64,000 nt of DNA from Nocardia colli (GCF_008704205.1 NZ_VXLC01000032.1:1-64000); one strand, 5' to 3'; counted from the first letter of the stretch, positions 50,497 through 58,495 are shown. Numbers and translations: made by a program. Notes: a model not told the origin generated them from the sequence alone.

Positions 50497-51377
50497 TTAT
50501 GGTCGCTGCCGGCGCGGAAGGCGCTCACGGGTGGCGGCGACGACCACGTCGGGCCGATCCTCGTGCGGGTAGTGCGCTGCGTCGTCGACCTTGACCAATG
50601 TGCTGTTCGGTAGTCCGGACAGCCAGCGCCGGCATTCCTTCTGCCTGAATATCGGGTCCTTGGCACCCCACACGATGGTCGCCGGGATTTCGGCAAGTGT
50701 GCCGATGCGTGCCCAATACTCGTTTTGCCATGGCCCGGATCGGACGATTTCCGTCGGGAACACCCGTTGCCCCTTGCGTTGCCACCCGGGCGGGGTGATC
50801 CCGGCGACGTGCCGGCGAACGGACCATCGGCGGCTGTCCCGTTGGGCGAGCATCATCGGATGCAGGAGTCCGGCGAACAGGTTGGCGCGTCGGATCAACA
50901 GGCGGCCGATCGGTCCGCCCATTGCCGCGCTGAACGCTTCGAACAGCAGGTCGCCACGGGCAGACCACAGGTAGGTGTTGCACAGCACCAGCCCGGCGAC
51001 CCGCTCGGGGTGATCCAACGCCCAGGGCAAGGCGATCGGCCCACCCCAGTCGTTGACGACGAGCAGCACGTCGCGCAGATCGAGATGGGTGGCGAAGTCC
51101 GCGAAATTTGCGGCGTGTGACTTGACCGAATAGTCGAACTCGGCGGGTTTGTCCGACAAGCCGAATCCGAGGTGATCGCAGGCGATGACGCGGCACTGTT
51201 CGCGCAATCCGGCGATTACGTGTCGATAGGAAAAGCTCCAATCCGGGTTGCCGTGGACACACATCACCGGTTGTCCGGCGCCTTCGTCCACATAGTGCAT
51301 ATCTCCCGCCGACGTGCGGAAAATATGCGAATCGAACGGCTAAGCGTGCGATCGAACCAGGCCGGAATCGTCTGCAC
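50497..51377 (-). pseudogene. Haloalkane-dehalogenase-like hydrolase with N-terminal frameshift
   Basis: The body (50497-51300) is an intact 267-residue alpha/beta hydrolase: CVHGNPDWSFSYRH, nucleophile Asp84 in VVNDWGGPIALPW, acid in WGAKDPIF and His in DDAAHYPHED, as in haloalkane dehalogenases. The natural start seems to be the GTG at 51377, with AGGAG 7 bases upstream, giving TIPAWFDRTLS; at about 51340 one base is missing, after which the proper frame resumes as PFDSHIFRTSAGDMHYVDEG behind a TAG. Translation could still begin at the ATG at 51300, but without about 26 residues and without a ribosome site. A sequencing error is possible. Confidence 0.75.
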
Positions 51378-51443
51378 AGCCGTTCTCCTGTTCCGCATGA
51401 AAGGCAGCGAGACCGCTTTGCGACGATCAAGGCCGCGAGCTGT

Positions 51444-51821
51444 TCATCGACCGCCCTTGGCCTGGTAGTCGGCGGCGTCGTAGAGCAGCCTCAATGACCG
51501 AATCGTGCCGCCGTCGATCTGGAAGAATTCGGCGAACCGGACGGCCCGCTCGGGCATCTCGGCGTCATAGAGTGTCGCCACCCCGTTCTCTGTGCGCAGC
51601 TGGTGCAGCAGGTCGAAGCTGCGTGCCGTTTCGATGAACCCGAAGACTCCTTTGATGAACGGCTCGGCACCCACTATGCGACCGGCGATCGGTCCCTCGA
51701 AATCGAGATCGGGCGCCATGATGATACGTAGCTGGTTCTCATCGAACGCTGCCGGGCCTGCGGACAGGATTTCCTAGTACGTCTGCACGGGATGACCGAT
51801 GGCTGCATCGATGTCGATCAC
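51444..51821 (-). pseudogene. NTF2/SnoaL-like protein interrupted by an in-frame TAG
   Basis: A GTG at 51821 with AAGGAG 6 bases upstream opens a frame reading IDIDAAIGHPVQTY, then TAG at 51774-51776, then EILSAGPAAFDENQLRIIM and the 91-codon remainder (PDLDFEGPIAGR, GVFGFIETARSFDLLHQL), a nuclear-transport-factor-2 fold of about 125 residues in total. The single stop at codon 16 is the only defect. The ATG at 51719 could give a truncated protein but has no ribosome site. The ending RLLYDAADYQAKGGR is typical of the family. Confidence 0.7.
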
Positions 51822-51981
51822 AGGCTCTCCTTTGCCGGACTGGCACACAATTGACCGAGGCGGCGGGATGGTCGGCGTCGCGGGCATGCGTACCGTCATT
51901 GTGCGGAACCGGCGCGATCGGTGCAGCCACTCGAATCGCCACAGGTGGGAACGGCGCCCGGCTCGGGAACTATGCGGTCCG

Positions 51982-52404
51982 TCAAACGGAGTCTGGCAGC
52001 AGACCCAGCTGAGTCAGGAAGGTCGCGTTGTCCCAATAGCCCCGATGTTCGACGACTTTGCCCGAGCGGGCAGTGAAGATGTCGACGGCGTCGAAGGTGA
52101 CCCGACGACCGGATGCGGGGACCTCGCCTGTGGCCGTAGCCAGCGGGCCGGTTTGAGTGCCGGAGAACGAGACCTCGGCAATAGCCGTGTCGCCGTCTTG
52201 CCAGACGGTGCGCCGGTCGATCGTCAGGTCGGGGAAGGCGGTGATGAAGCTGTCGATGAGGTTGCGGAGGGCATCGATGCCGTCGAGCGGACCAGTAGGG
52301 AACACGGCCGCGACATCGTCGGCGAACGGGCTGGCGGCCAAGTCGAGGTCACCCGACTCCAAGCCGTTGTAGTGGGTGTGGACGAGATCGAGTAACTCGT
52401 TCAA
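51982..52404 (-). CDS. SnoaL-like polyketide cyclase / ester cyclase family protein
   Basis: 140 residues from the TTG at 52404, placed 8 bases after AAAGG; no in-frame ATG fits. The cystatin-like fold is clear: LLDLVHTHYNGLESGDLDLAASPFADDVAAVFP, IDSFITAFPDLTIDRRTVWQDGDTAIAEVSFSGTQTGPL, and VDIFTARSGKVVEHRGYWDNATFLTQLGLLP. Family members bind small hydrophobic molecules and act as cyclases, isomerases or hydroxylating partners. Divergent from the hydrolase at 52724 with a 319-bp control region. Function not assignable. Confidence 0.85.
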   Translation of the reverse strand: MNELLDLVHTHYNGLESGDLDLAASPFADDVAAVFPTGPLDGIDALRNLIDSFITAFPDLTIDRRTVWQDGDTAIAEVSFSGTQTGPLATATGEVPASGRRVTFDAVDIFTARSGKVVEHRGYWDNATFLTQLGLLPDSV

Positions 52405-52723
52405 GTTAGTGGCCTTTCGACGGGTTGCATTCCTGGCTTCGACATGGAAGCCACCTCGGCTGTGTACCGAAGCCATACCGCCCGTGGAATCTATGGCCCG
52501 GCGCGTGGGACCGGTCCCGTCACGTCGGATAGACCTCGACCTTCCGAAGCTCATAGCCGTTTTCGCCGACCTCGTTGAAAATCTCGATGGGCTCGTCGTC
52601 GAACTCGTGATGCCACCGGGCATGGGGTTGACACTCCTGTGGGGGGAGGGTTGAGCGTGGTCACGATGAGAACCGGGTTCTTGTTGATCGCCGAATTCCT
52701 TGGAGTGAGAAGAGAGATCACGG
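52405..52723. promoter_or_regulatory. Divergent control region: GGGACCGGTCCC palindrome and MerR-type promoter
   Basis: 319 bp with no supported gene. It contains the third copy of the palindrome GGGACCGGTCCC (52507-52518), 102 bp before the SnoaL start on the minus strand, and a MerR-type promoter-operator at 52628-52655 before the hydrolase on the plus strand. Nothing else was recognised. Confidence 0.55.
52628..52655 (+). promoter_or_regulatory. MerR-type operator-promoter of the hydrolase gene
   Basis: A 28-bp element with -35 TTGACA, then CTCC and GGAG as the dyad halves and GTTGAG at the end, with a 19-bp spacer. It aligns without gaps to the element at 53682-53709 in front of the MerR gene: TTGAC, CTCC, GGAG, GTT and AG are shared. 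The 19-bp spacer is the hallmark of MerR-activated promoters. Confidence 0.6.
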
Positions 52724-53584
52724 ATGAATCTGCATGAGTTCAATGCCCATCGTCACACTGTCGCGACAGCGAGCGGATCAGCCAGCTACGTGGATATAGG
52801 ACCCCGCGACGGGCGGACGATCCTGTTCGTACACGGCCTGGGTACCAACGCATACCTGTGGCGGAATGTCATAGCCGGTTTGGCAGCCGAATATCGTTGC
52901 GTTGCACTGGACTTGCCGCTACACGGCGACACTCCGGCCGGCGCCGATCGAGATTTCTCGTTGGTCGGACTGACCCAGTTCGTCGAAGACTTCCGCACCG
53001 CACTCGACCTGACGAACATCGATCTGGTCGGCAATGACACCGGCGGAGCGATCTGCCAGGTATTCGCCGCCACCCACCCGGAACGAGTGATGACACTGAC
53101 CCTGACCGACTGCGATACTCATGAAAATCTGCCGCCCGAGGGGTTCAAACCGGTCGTCGAGGCAGCCGGGAAAGGAGACCTTGCGCCAACCGCTCCTGAC
53201 TTGGTGGCGGTGCCGGAACAAGCGCGCAAGCAACTGTTCGCCGGTACCTATCAGAGCGATGACCTGCCGGATGATGAGACTGTTCAGATCTACCTCCGGC
53301 CGGTCATGGGGACGGTCGAGCTCGCCCGTGAGTTCGAGCGGTTGCTGGTCGCGCTCGACGCCGAGGATCTGATGGCGATCGAGCCGCAACTGCGAACATT
53401 GACCGCACCCACGTTGATCGTCTGGGGCACGGATGACCCTCTGTTCGACCTGAAGTGGGCCTACTGGCTGCGAGGCACCATCCCTGGTGCGACGAAGGTG
53501 GTAGAGGTATCCGGCGGTCGGCTGTTCTTCCCGGAAGAGCGGCCCGAAGAACTGATCGAACCGCTTCGGGACTTCCTCGGCTGA
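52724..53584 (+). CDS. Alpha/beta hydrolase with Asp nucleophile
   Basis: 286 residues. FVHGLGTNAYLWRNVI holds the oxyanion region; the nucleophile elbow is LVGNDTGGAICQ with Asp105, as in haloalkane dehalogenases and epoxide hydrolases; the acid is in WGTDDPLFD. At the usual His position the sequence is SGGRLFFPEERP, so His is replaced by Arg-Leu; hydrolases of this subgroup often carry this, and activity may be altered. It precedes the MerR regulator and shares its operator-promoter element, so its expression is probably MerR-controlled. Substrate unknown. Confidence 0.84.
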   Translation: MNLHEFNAHRHTVATASGSASYVDIGPRDGRTILFVHGLGTNAYLWRNVIAGLAAEYRCVALDLPLHGDTPAGADRDFSLVGLTQFVEDFRTALDLTNIDLVGNDTGGAICQVFAATHPERVMTLTLTDCDTHENLPPEGFKPVVEAAGKGDLAPTAPDLVAVPEQARKQLFAGTYQSDDLPDDETVQIYLRPVMGTVELAREFERLLVALDAEDLMAIEPQLRTLTAPTLIVWGTDDPLFDLKWAYWLRGTIPGATKVVEVSGGRLFFPEERPEELIEPLRDFLG

Positions 53585-53681
53585 CCTCGGATTCGCGGCG
53601 ACGGCTATTCCGGTGAGAGCAGACGTGCCGCTCTCACCGGGTTCGCGCACTGTCTTCCGACACGCTGAATCGACGCAAGAC

Positions 53682-53709
53682 TTGACCCTCCCCCCGCAGG
53701 AGAGTTCAG
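53682..53709 (+). promoter_or_regulatory. MerR-type operator-promoter of the merR gene
   Basis: -35 TTGACC, a 19-bp spacer with CTCC and GGAG halves, -10 CAGAGT. Transcription from this promoter would begin near 53719-53720, i.e. at the ATG at 53720, so the mRNA is probably leaderless. Same length and spacing as the element at 52628-52655. Confidence 0.6.
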
Positions 53710-53719
53710 AGTGATCTTC

Positions 53720-54541
53720 ATGTCAGCATTGGTGACCATCGGGGACTTCTCCCGGATGACCTACCTGAGTGTGAAAGCGCTGCGCCATTACCACGAAGTC
53801 GGACTATTGGTCCCGGCCGATGTAGACGCGGCGACCGGATACCGGCTCTATCGGTCCGAACAGGTACCGGTCGCGCAGGTCATTCGCCGGCTGCGCGATC
53901 TGGGCATGCCGCTACAGGACGTGCGTGCGGTGCTGGGCGCCGAGGACGTCACCGCGCGCAACGCGGTGATCCTGCGGCATCTGCGTCGGATGGAACGGCA
54001 GTTGGAGCAAACCCAATCCGCGGTCGCTTCCTTGCGCGCGTTATTGGAGCCGGACCAGATTCCGATCGAGGTGGAGTACCGGCTGTCCCCACCGATTCGG
54101 GTTCTTGCGGTTCGGGACCGGATCGGGATGAACGAGTTCGACGATTGGTCGGCCGCCGCATTCAACGAGCTGCACGCGGTGTTGGACAACGTCGGCATCG
54201 AGCGTGCCGGCCCCGACGGGGCGCTGTACTTCGCGGAGTTCTTTGCCGAGGATGCCGGTGATGTGGTCGTCTTCGCCCCGGTTCGGGATACGCCACGGGT
54301 GACCGGGCGCGTCGTCGTACTCGAGCTGCCCGCCACCGAGCTGGCCGTCACTGTGCACCGGGGTCCATTCGGTGATCTGGACCGCACCTACGGCGCGCTG
54401 GGCACCTTCGTGTCCGAGCGAGCAATCGGGGTCGACGGGCCGATCCGGGAAAACTACCTGGTCACCGCGGACGACATCGCCGATGAAAGTCGGCATCGAA
54501 CCGAGGTGTGCTGGCCGGTCTTCCACACGGTATCGACATGA
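53720..54541 (+). CDS. MerR-family regulator with GyrI-like effector domain (BmrR/TipAL type)
   Basis: 273 residues from the ATG at 53720, chosen because the promoter predicts a leaderless mRNA starting there; a GTG at 53711 adds three residues. The winged helix reads VTIGDFSRMTYLSVKALRHYHEVGLL, ATGYRLYRSEQVPVAQVIRRLRDLGMPL. A coiled dimerisation helix (ILRHLRRMERQLEQTQSAVASLRAL) leads to a C-terminal domain of about 150 residues with ELAVTVHRGPFGDLDRTYGALGTFV, the GyrI-like ligand pocket. It senses hydrophobic or cationic compounds and activates transcription. The following DNA repair gene starts within its stop codon. Confidence 0.9.
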   Translation: MSALVTIGDFSRMTYLSVKALRHYHEVGLLVPADVDAATGYRLYRSEQVPVAQVIRRLRDLGMPLQDVRAVLGAEDVTARNAVILRHLRRMERQLEQTQSAVASLRALLEPDQIPIEVEYRLSPPIRVLAVRDRIGMNEFDDWSAAAFNELHAVLDNVGIERAGPDGALYFAEFFAEDAGDVVVFAPVRDTPRVTGRVVVLELPATELAVTVHRGPFGDLDRTYGALGTFVSERAIGVDGPIRENYLVTADDIADESRHRTEVCWPVFHTVST

Positions 54542-55713
54542 CCACTCCGATCCGCGGCACCGCAGGCTTCGCCTTGTTCGATACCGCGGTCGGTCGATGT
54601 GGCATCGGCTGGACCACGCACGGCATCGCGTCGGTCCAGCTGCCGGAGGCCACCGAGATCCGGACGCGTGCCCGTCTGCGTCGACGACTGCCCGATGCGG
54701 CCGAGGTGACTCCGCCTCCGGTCGCGCAGCACGCGATCGATCGGATCATCGCGTTGCTCGCCGGTGTCGAAGACGATCTCGGCGACCTGCCGCTGGACAT
54801 GTCCGGGGTACCTGAGTTCCATCGCCGGGTCTACGCGGCGGCACGGAAGGTGCGGCCTGGCACCACCGTCACCTACGGCACCCTGGCCCAGCAACTCGGC
54901 GCTCCGGACGCGGCGCGGGCGGTAGGACAAGCTATGGGCCGCAATCCGTTCGCGATCGTCGTACCGTGTCATCGGGTGGTGGCCGCCGGCGGCGGGCTCG
55001 GCGGGTTTTCCGCGACCGGTGGAGTGACGACGAAACTGAAGATGCTCGCCGCGGAAGGCACGGCGCCGCCGCAGAAGCCAGTCCGTTCCCGGCTGCCGTT
55101 CGACCCGGCCGACGCCGTGGCCAGATTACGCAGGGCTGACCGAAAGCTGGCCGCGTGCATCGACACAATCGGCTCGTGCCTGCTGGCGACCGAGCCGACC
55201 AGCACGCTGTTCGGCGGACTTGCTCGAGCGATCGTGTACCAGCAGCTCAGCACCGCCGCGGCAGCCACCATTCATCGCCGTGCGCTGGCGTTGCCGGGCG
55301 GTAGCGGACCGGATCTGGTACCCGCTCAGATCCTCGGTGCCACCGATAACGAATTGCGTGACGCCGGGTTGTCTCGCCCCAAACAGCTGGCGCTGCGCGA
55401 TCTCGCCGATCGGGTCGACCGCGGCGCGCTGCCTACCTTGGCAGCAACCCGCCGAATGAACGACGCGGCGATCATCGAGCAGCTCACCCAGGTCCGTGGC
55501 ATCGGCGTCTGGTCTGCGCAGATGTTCCTCATCTTCCGGTTGGGCCGCCCCGACGTGTTGCCTGGCGATGACCTCGGCGTGCGGAAGGGGTTCGCCGTGG
55601 TGTACGGCTGCGATCTGCCGACGGCTGAGCAGGTTCTCAGCCATGGGGAGCGATGGCGGCCCTACCGGACAGTCGCGAGCTGGTATCTATGGCAGTCGGC
55701 GGGCGGCCGGTGA
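54538..55713 (+). CDS. Fused O6-alkylguanine-DNA alkyltransferase and AlkA-type 3-methyladenine glycosylase
   Basis: 391 residues from the ATG at 54538, overlapping the merR stop as ATGA. Residues about 1-170 are an Ogt/MGMT domain: YAAARKVRPGTTVTYGTLAQQLG, GRNPFAIVVPCHRVVAAGGGLGGFS with the alkyl-accepting Cys144. After a linker of about 20 residues, residues about 190-390 are a HhH-GPD glycosylase: AIVYQQLSTAAAATIHRRAL, LTQVRGIGVWSAQMFLIFRLGRPDVLP and the catalytic Asp at 344 or 345. Separate enzymes in most bacteria, they repair O6-alkylguanine and 3-alkyladenine. The fusion and the coupling to a drug-sensing MerR suggest an alkylation or xenobiotic response. Confidence 0.9.
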   Translation: MTTPIRGTAGFALFDTAVGRCGIGWTTHGIASVQLPEATEIRTRARLRRRLPDAAEVTPPPVAQHAIDRIIALLAGVEDDLGDLPLDMSGVPEFHRRVYAAARKVRPGTTVTYGTLAQQLGAPDAARAVGQAMGRNPFAIVVPCHRVVAAGGGLGGFSATGGVTTKLKMLAAEGTAPPQKPVRSRLPFDPADAVARLRRADRKLAACIDTIGSCLLATEPTSTLFGGLARAIVYQQLSTAAAATIHRRALALPGGSGPDLVPAQILGATDNELRDAGLSRPKQLALRDLADRVDRGALPTLAATRRMNDAAIIEQLTQVRGIGVWSAQMFLIFRLGRPDVLPGDDLGVRKGFAVVYGCDLPTAEQVLSHGERWRPYRTVASWYLWQSAGGR

Positions 55714-55879
55714 GCGGCTCCTGCCTCGAGATCGAACGGAGACGCTACATCACGCCGCTTGCCGGCGCTGCTCTCGGTGCGGTCGCGCTCGAGTTGCGCC
55801 GAAGATGAATCGAACCATCGAACTCGGCACATGAACAACCAACTCCCGACCCCGCATCACATCCGGAAAGGAATTGGAC

Positions 55880-56968
55880 ATGAAGTTCGGATTGATGATG
55901 CCGTCGTTCCATCCCGCCAAAGCGTCGAAGTCGATGCTTGCCGCGGCCGAATCCATCGGCGTCGACTCGGTGTGGGCAGCGGACCATATGCTGGGCCCGT
56001 TTCCCCCGGCGGTCTGGGATCGGATACCACTGTCGGAATTCGTCGCCGACCCGGATGCGCTCTTCGATCCGTTCGCTTTGTGCGCGTGGGCCGCCGCGAC
56101 GACCGATCTGCCCTTGGGAACGTGCGTGACCGACAGCATCCGCAGGGCAGCGCCGGATGTCGCCCGCACCGCTCTGACCCTTCAGCACCTGTGCAGGGGC
56201 GGTTTCAATCTCGGGATCGGTAGCGGGGAGCGCGAGAATCTCACCCCGTTCGGATACTCGTTCGACAAGCCGGTGACCACTACGGAGCATTTCCTGCGAA
56301 CACTTCGCCACATCATCGACAGCGGCACGATGCCAGAGGGGCCGGGGCGGTTCGGATATCCGACAGCGATCGCGAACGGAAGACCGAAGATCTGGCTGGC
56401 CGGCCATCGTCGCCGAATGCTGCGTCTCACCGGCGAGTACGCCGACGGCTGGCTGCCTTTCGAAGTCGCCGATCCGGCCGAATATCACACGATGGGAACG
56501 AAGGTCGTCGAACACGCCGAGCGGGCCGGCCGCCCGGCACCGGAACGAGGGCTGCTCGTGTTCGCGGTCCTAGGCCGTAGCCGGGAACGGCTACGAGAGC
56601 TGTTCGACGCGCACCCCATGGCGAAACTGCTCGCCCTGTGGGCGGTTCCGCCAGCCGTCTGGCGCAAGCACGGACTGGAATACCCGGGTGGTTCCGACAT
56701 CCGCACCTACATCGACGTGATCCCGCACGAGATAGCTCTCGATGACCTGGAAAGTCTCCTCGCCCGTACACCTTTCGAATTGCTCGAAGAAGGCCTCTAC
56801 CTCGGCAACGCCGAGGAAGTCGCCCCGCGGCTCGCTCAGTTCGCCGCCGCCGGATGTGAACATCTGATCGTGATGAATTTCGCCGGCATCGTCGGCGGTC
56901 TCCAGGAAGCCATCGGGAGTACTCCCGAACTCGCGGCCCTCCGTAGAGCTGCCCTCGACTGGAAGTAG
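55880..56968 (+). CDS. LLM-class (probably F420-dependent) oxidoreductase
   Basis: 362 residues from the ATG at 55880, 7 bases after AAAGGA. The luciferase-like TIM barrel is recognised by MKFGLMMPSFHPAKA, SVWAADHMLGPFPPAVW, LGTCVTDSIRRAAPDVARTALTLQHLCRGGFNLGIGSGERENLTPFGYSF, and PKIWLAGHRRRMLRLTGEYADGWLP. Actinobacteria mostly use coenzyme F420 with this group. The C-terminal half is longer than in many members, with EALALDDLESLL-like helices as in phthiodiolone-ketoreductase-type proteins. Substrate unknown. It stands alone, with a 166-bp gap before it. Confidence 0.88.
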   Translation: MKFGLMMPSFHPAKASKSMLAAAESIGVDSVWAADHMLGPFPPAVWDRIPLSEFVADPDALFDPFALCAWAAATTDLPLGTCVTDSIRRAAPDVARTALTLQHLCRGGFNLGIGSGERENLTPFGYSFDKPVTTTEHFLRTLRHIIDSGTMPEGPGRFGYPTAIANGRPKIWLAGHRRRMLRLTGEYADGWLPFEVADPAEYHTMGTKVVEHAERAGRPAPERGLLVFAVLGRSRERLRELFDAHPMAKLLALWAVPPAVWRKHGLEYPGGSDIRTYIDVIPHEIALDDLESLLARTPFELLEEGLYLGNAEEVAPRLAQFAAAGCEHLIVMNFAGIVGGLQEAIGSTPELAALRRAALDWK

Positions 56969-57074
56969 CATCGGCATTCACGTCGGCTTCGGCATCGAGG
57001 TGATGCCGTCTGACTCAACGAACGTTTCGTGAAACTACTAAGCGAATCTTTCGCGATGTGGTGCGCGCCAGGTG

Positions 57075-57090
57075 TGCCCACGATTGGGAA
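57075..57090 (+). promoter_or_regulatory. TTCCC-N6-GGGAA-type palindrome, one mismatch
   Basis: Reads TGCCC-ACGATT-GGGAA, 87 bp before the GTG at 57178. A good -10 candidate, TAAAAT, follows 19-20 bases past the right half-site. Confidence 0.5.
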
Positions 57091-57177
57091 GTTGCCCACA
57101 TCCGAGTGGATAAAATAGCCGATAGCCTCGGTTCATTTCGCCTGATGTCTCGACTCGGTCGGAAACGGAGAACACCA

Positions 57178-57243
57178 GTGAAGTATGCACGCAGATCGGT
57201 CGATCTGCATTCGCTGCGCATTCGGCGCCTCGAAGGAAAATAG
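57178..57243 (+). CDS. Possible 21-residue leader peptide
   Basis: GTG with GGAG 8 bases upstream, then 21 codons (KYARRSVDLHSL and a basic tail) and a TAG that overlaps the next GTG as TAGTG. Strongly basic (seven Arg/Lys). Its tight coupling suggests it guides translation of the membrane protein that follows; it may have no function of its own. Only the ribosome site and overlap support it. Confidence 0.4.
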   Translation: MKYARRSVDLHSLRIRRLEGK

Positions 57244-57725
57244 TGCGTCGGTATCCGCTGTCCGGACTTCGAGGAACCCGGATGGCTATATATTGCGTGC
57301 TGATATTACTTGTAGTCCTTTGCTTTGCGGGCCCGGTCGATTGGCGGGGGTACGCCCTGGCCGGATCGATCGGAATCCTCGCTTGGTGGTCCGCGGATCG
57401 TGTCGTGCGCGCGGCCGCCGACTATCGCGGGAGGCGGCGGAGGAATACCGATGTCGCAGAACACCGATGGGAGGTCGGCCGAAGCCTCGACACCTTCGGT
57501 GCCGACGACCCTCGCACGCTCGATGCCCAGCTACGACTGGCCGACGCGTGCATGGCGACGGGCCGGTCGGCGGAGGCGCTCTATTGGTACGCCGCGACCC
57601 ACGCCAGTTGTCTGCGCGCCTTCGATCCCGATCATCCGACGTCGATCGAAGCGGAGAAACGGCTAGGCGACGCTCGGCGCCGCGTGACTTCGGGCGGCCC
57701 TTCGACCTCACTGAATGGGGCGTAA
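57243..57725 (+). CDS. Small membrane protein with TPR-like cytosolic domain
   Basis: 160 residues from the GTG at 57243, with GAAGGA 5 bases upstream. Two close membrane helices (MAIYCVLILLVVLCFAGPV and YALAGSIGILAWWSADRVV) are followed by a basic patch (RGRRRR) and a domain of about 80 residues resembling kinesin-light-chain TPR units: AEHRWEVGRSLDTFGADDPRTLDAQLRLADACMATGRSAEALYWYAATHASCLRAFDPDHPTSIEAEKRLGDARR. Such repeats mediate protein contacts. No partner is evident. Convergent with the TetR gene. Confidence 0.75.
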   Translation: MRRYPLSGLRGTRMAIYCVLILLVVLCFAGPVDWRGYALAGSIGILAWWSADRVVRAAADYRGRRRRNTDVAEHRWEVGRSLDTFGADDPRTLDAQLRLADACMATGRSAEALYWYAATHASCLRAFDPDHPTSIEAEKRLGDARRRVTSGGPSTSLNGA

Positions 57726-57766
57726 CCAGCCGGGTTTTCGGCGGTCAGCGGTGACGCTGCTGTCGC

Positions 57767-58459
57767 TCATGCCGGGACCCCCTCGTGCCCTGCTCGCAAT
57801 CCGTCGATAAGTGTGGCCAATCCCCAGTGGAATTGCCCTTCGGTGGGGCCCTCGGGAAGGAATTGCGCCGCGGCGTGTATGACGGGGTAGTCGTTTGTCG
57901 GCAGGTCGACCAGCGTGTGCTGCCACCACGATTCGTGGTCGACGGCGGTTGGTGTTCTGGTGCGGGGTATTTCGTACAGCACGAAACCGAGGGTGTAGGT
58001 CTGGACGGCGCGGAATGCCTGGACGGCATTGTGCAGTGACCAGCCCGCGGTGGTCAATTCGGTCAGGATCCATTCCATGAGGTCGGCCACCTGCGGCCCC
58101 CACATCTTCCGCTCCACGAGCATCTGGGCCAGAGATGGATACTCGAGCATTCGTTCGCGCAGCGCGTTCGAGTATCGGCGCAACACCTCCTCCCAAGTCA
58201 GTCCCGGGGTCCGTTGCAACGGGAATTCCGCCAGGATCCGGGCACATAACAGGCCGAGTAGCTGATCCTTGTCATCGATCCGGCCGTAGATCGTCATGAC
58301 ACCACAGCCGAGCCTGCCGGCGAGCTTGGGCATGCTGACCGCATCGAGGCCCTCCTCCTGAGCGAGTTCCAGAGCGGCATCGACGATCCGCTCCGTGGTG
58401 AGAGTGCCCCGCGGAAGGCGTCGGCGTGGATTTTCGGCGGCCGTGTCCCTGACGGTCAT
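57767..58459 (-). CDS. TetR/AcrR-family regulator
   Basis: 230 residues. The DNA-binding domain lies at about 20-66: TLTTERIVDAALELAQEEGLDAVSMPKLAGRLGCGVMTIYGRIDDKDQLLGLL. The C-terminal ligand domain contains WEEVLRRYSNALRERMLEYPSLAQML and VQAFRAVQTYTLGFVLYE, as in the TetR_C group that includes tetracycline-type and steroid-type repressors. Divergent from the CoA-transferase operon over a 92-bp region with a perfect operator-like palindrome. It most likely represses that operon until a pathway CoA ester or acid binds. Confidence 0.9.
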   Translation of the reverse strand: MTVRDTAAENPRRRLPRGTLTTERIVDAALELAQEEGLDAVSMPKLAGRLGCGVMTIYGRIDDKDQLLGLLCARILAEFPLQRTPGLTWEEVLRRYSNALRERMLEYPSLAQMLVERKMWGPQVADLMEWILTELTTAGWSLHNAVQAFRAVQTYTLGFVLYEIPRTRTPTAVDHESWWQHTLVDLPTNDYPVIHAAAQFLPEGPTEGQFHWGLATLIDGLRAGHEGVPA

Positions 58460-58495
58460 ATGCGCAACCCCTTGCGATAGTCGACGGAATCAGTC

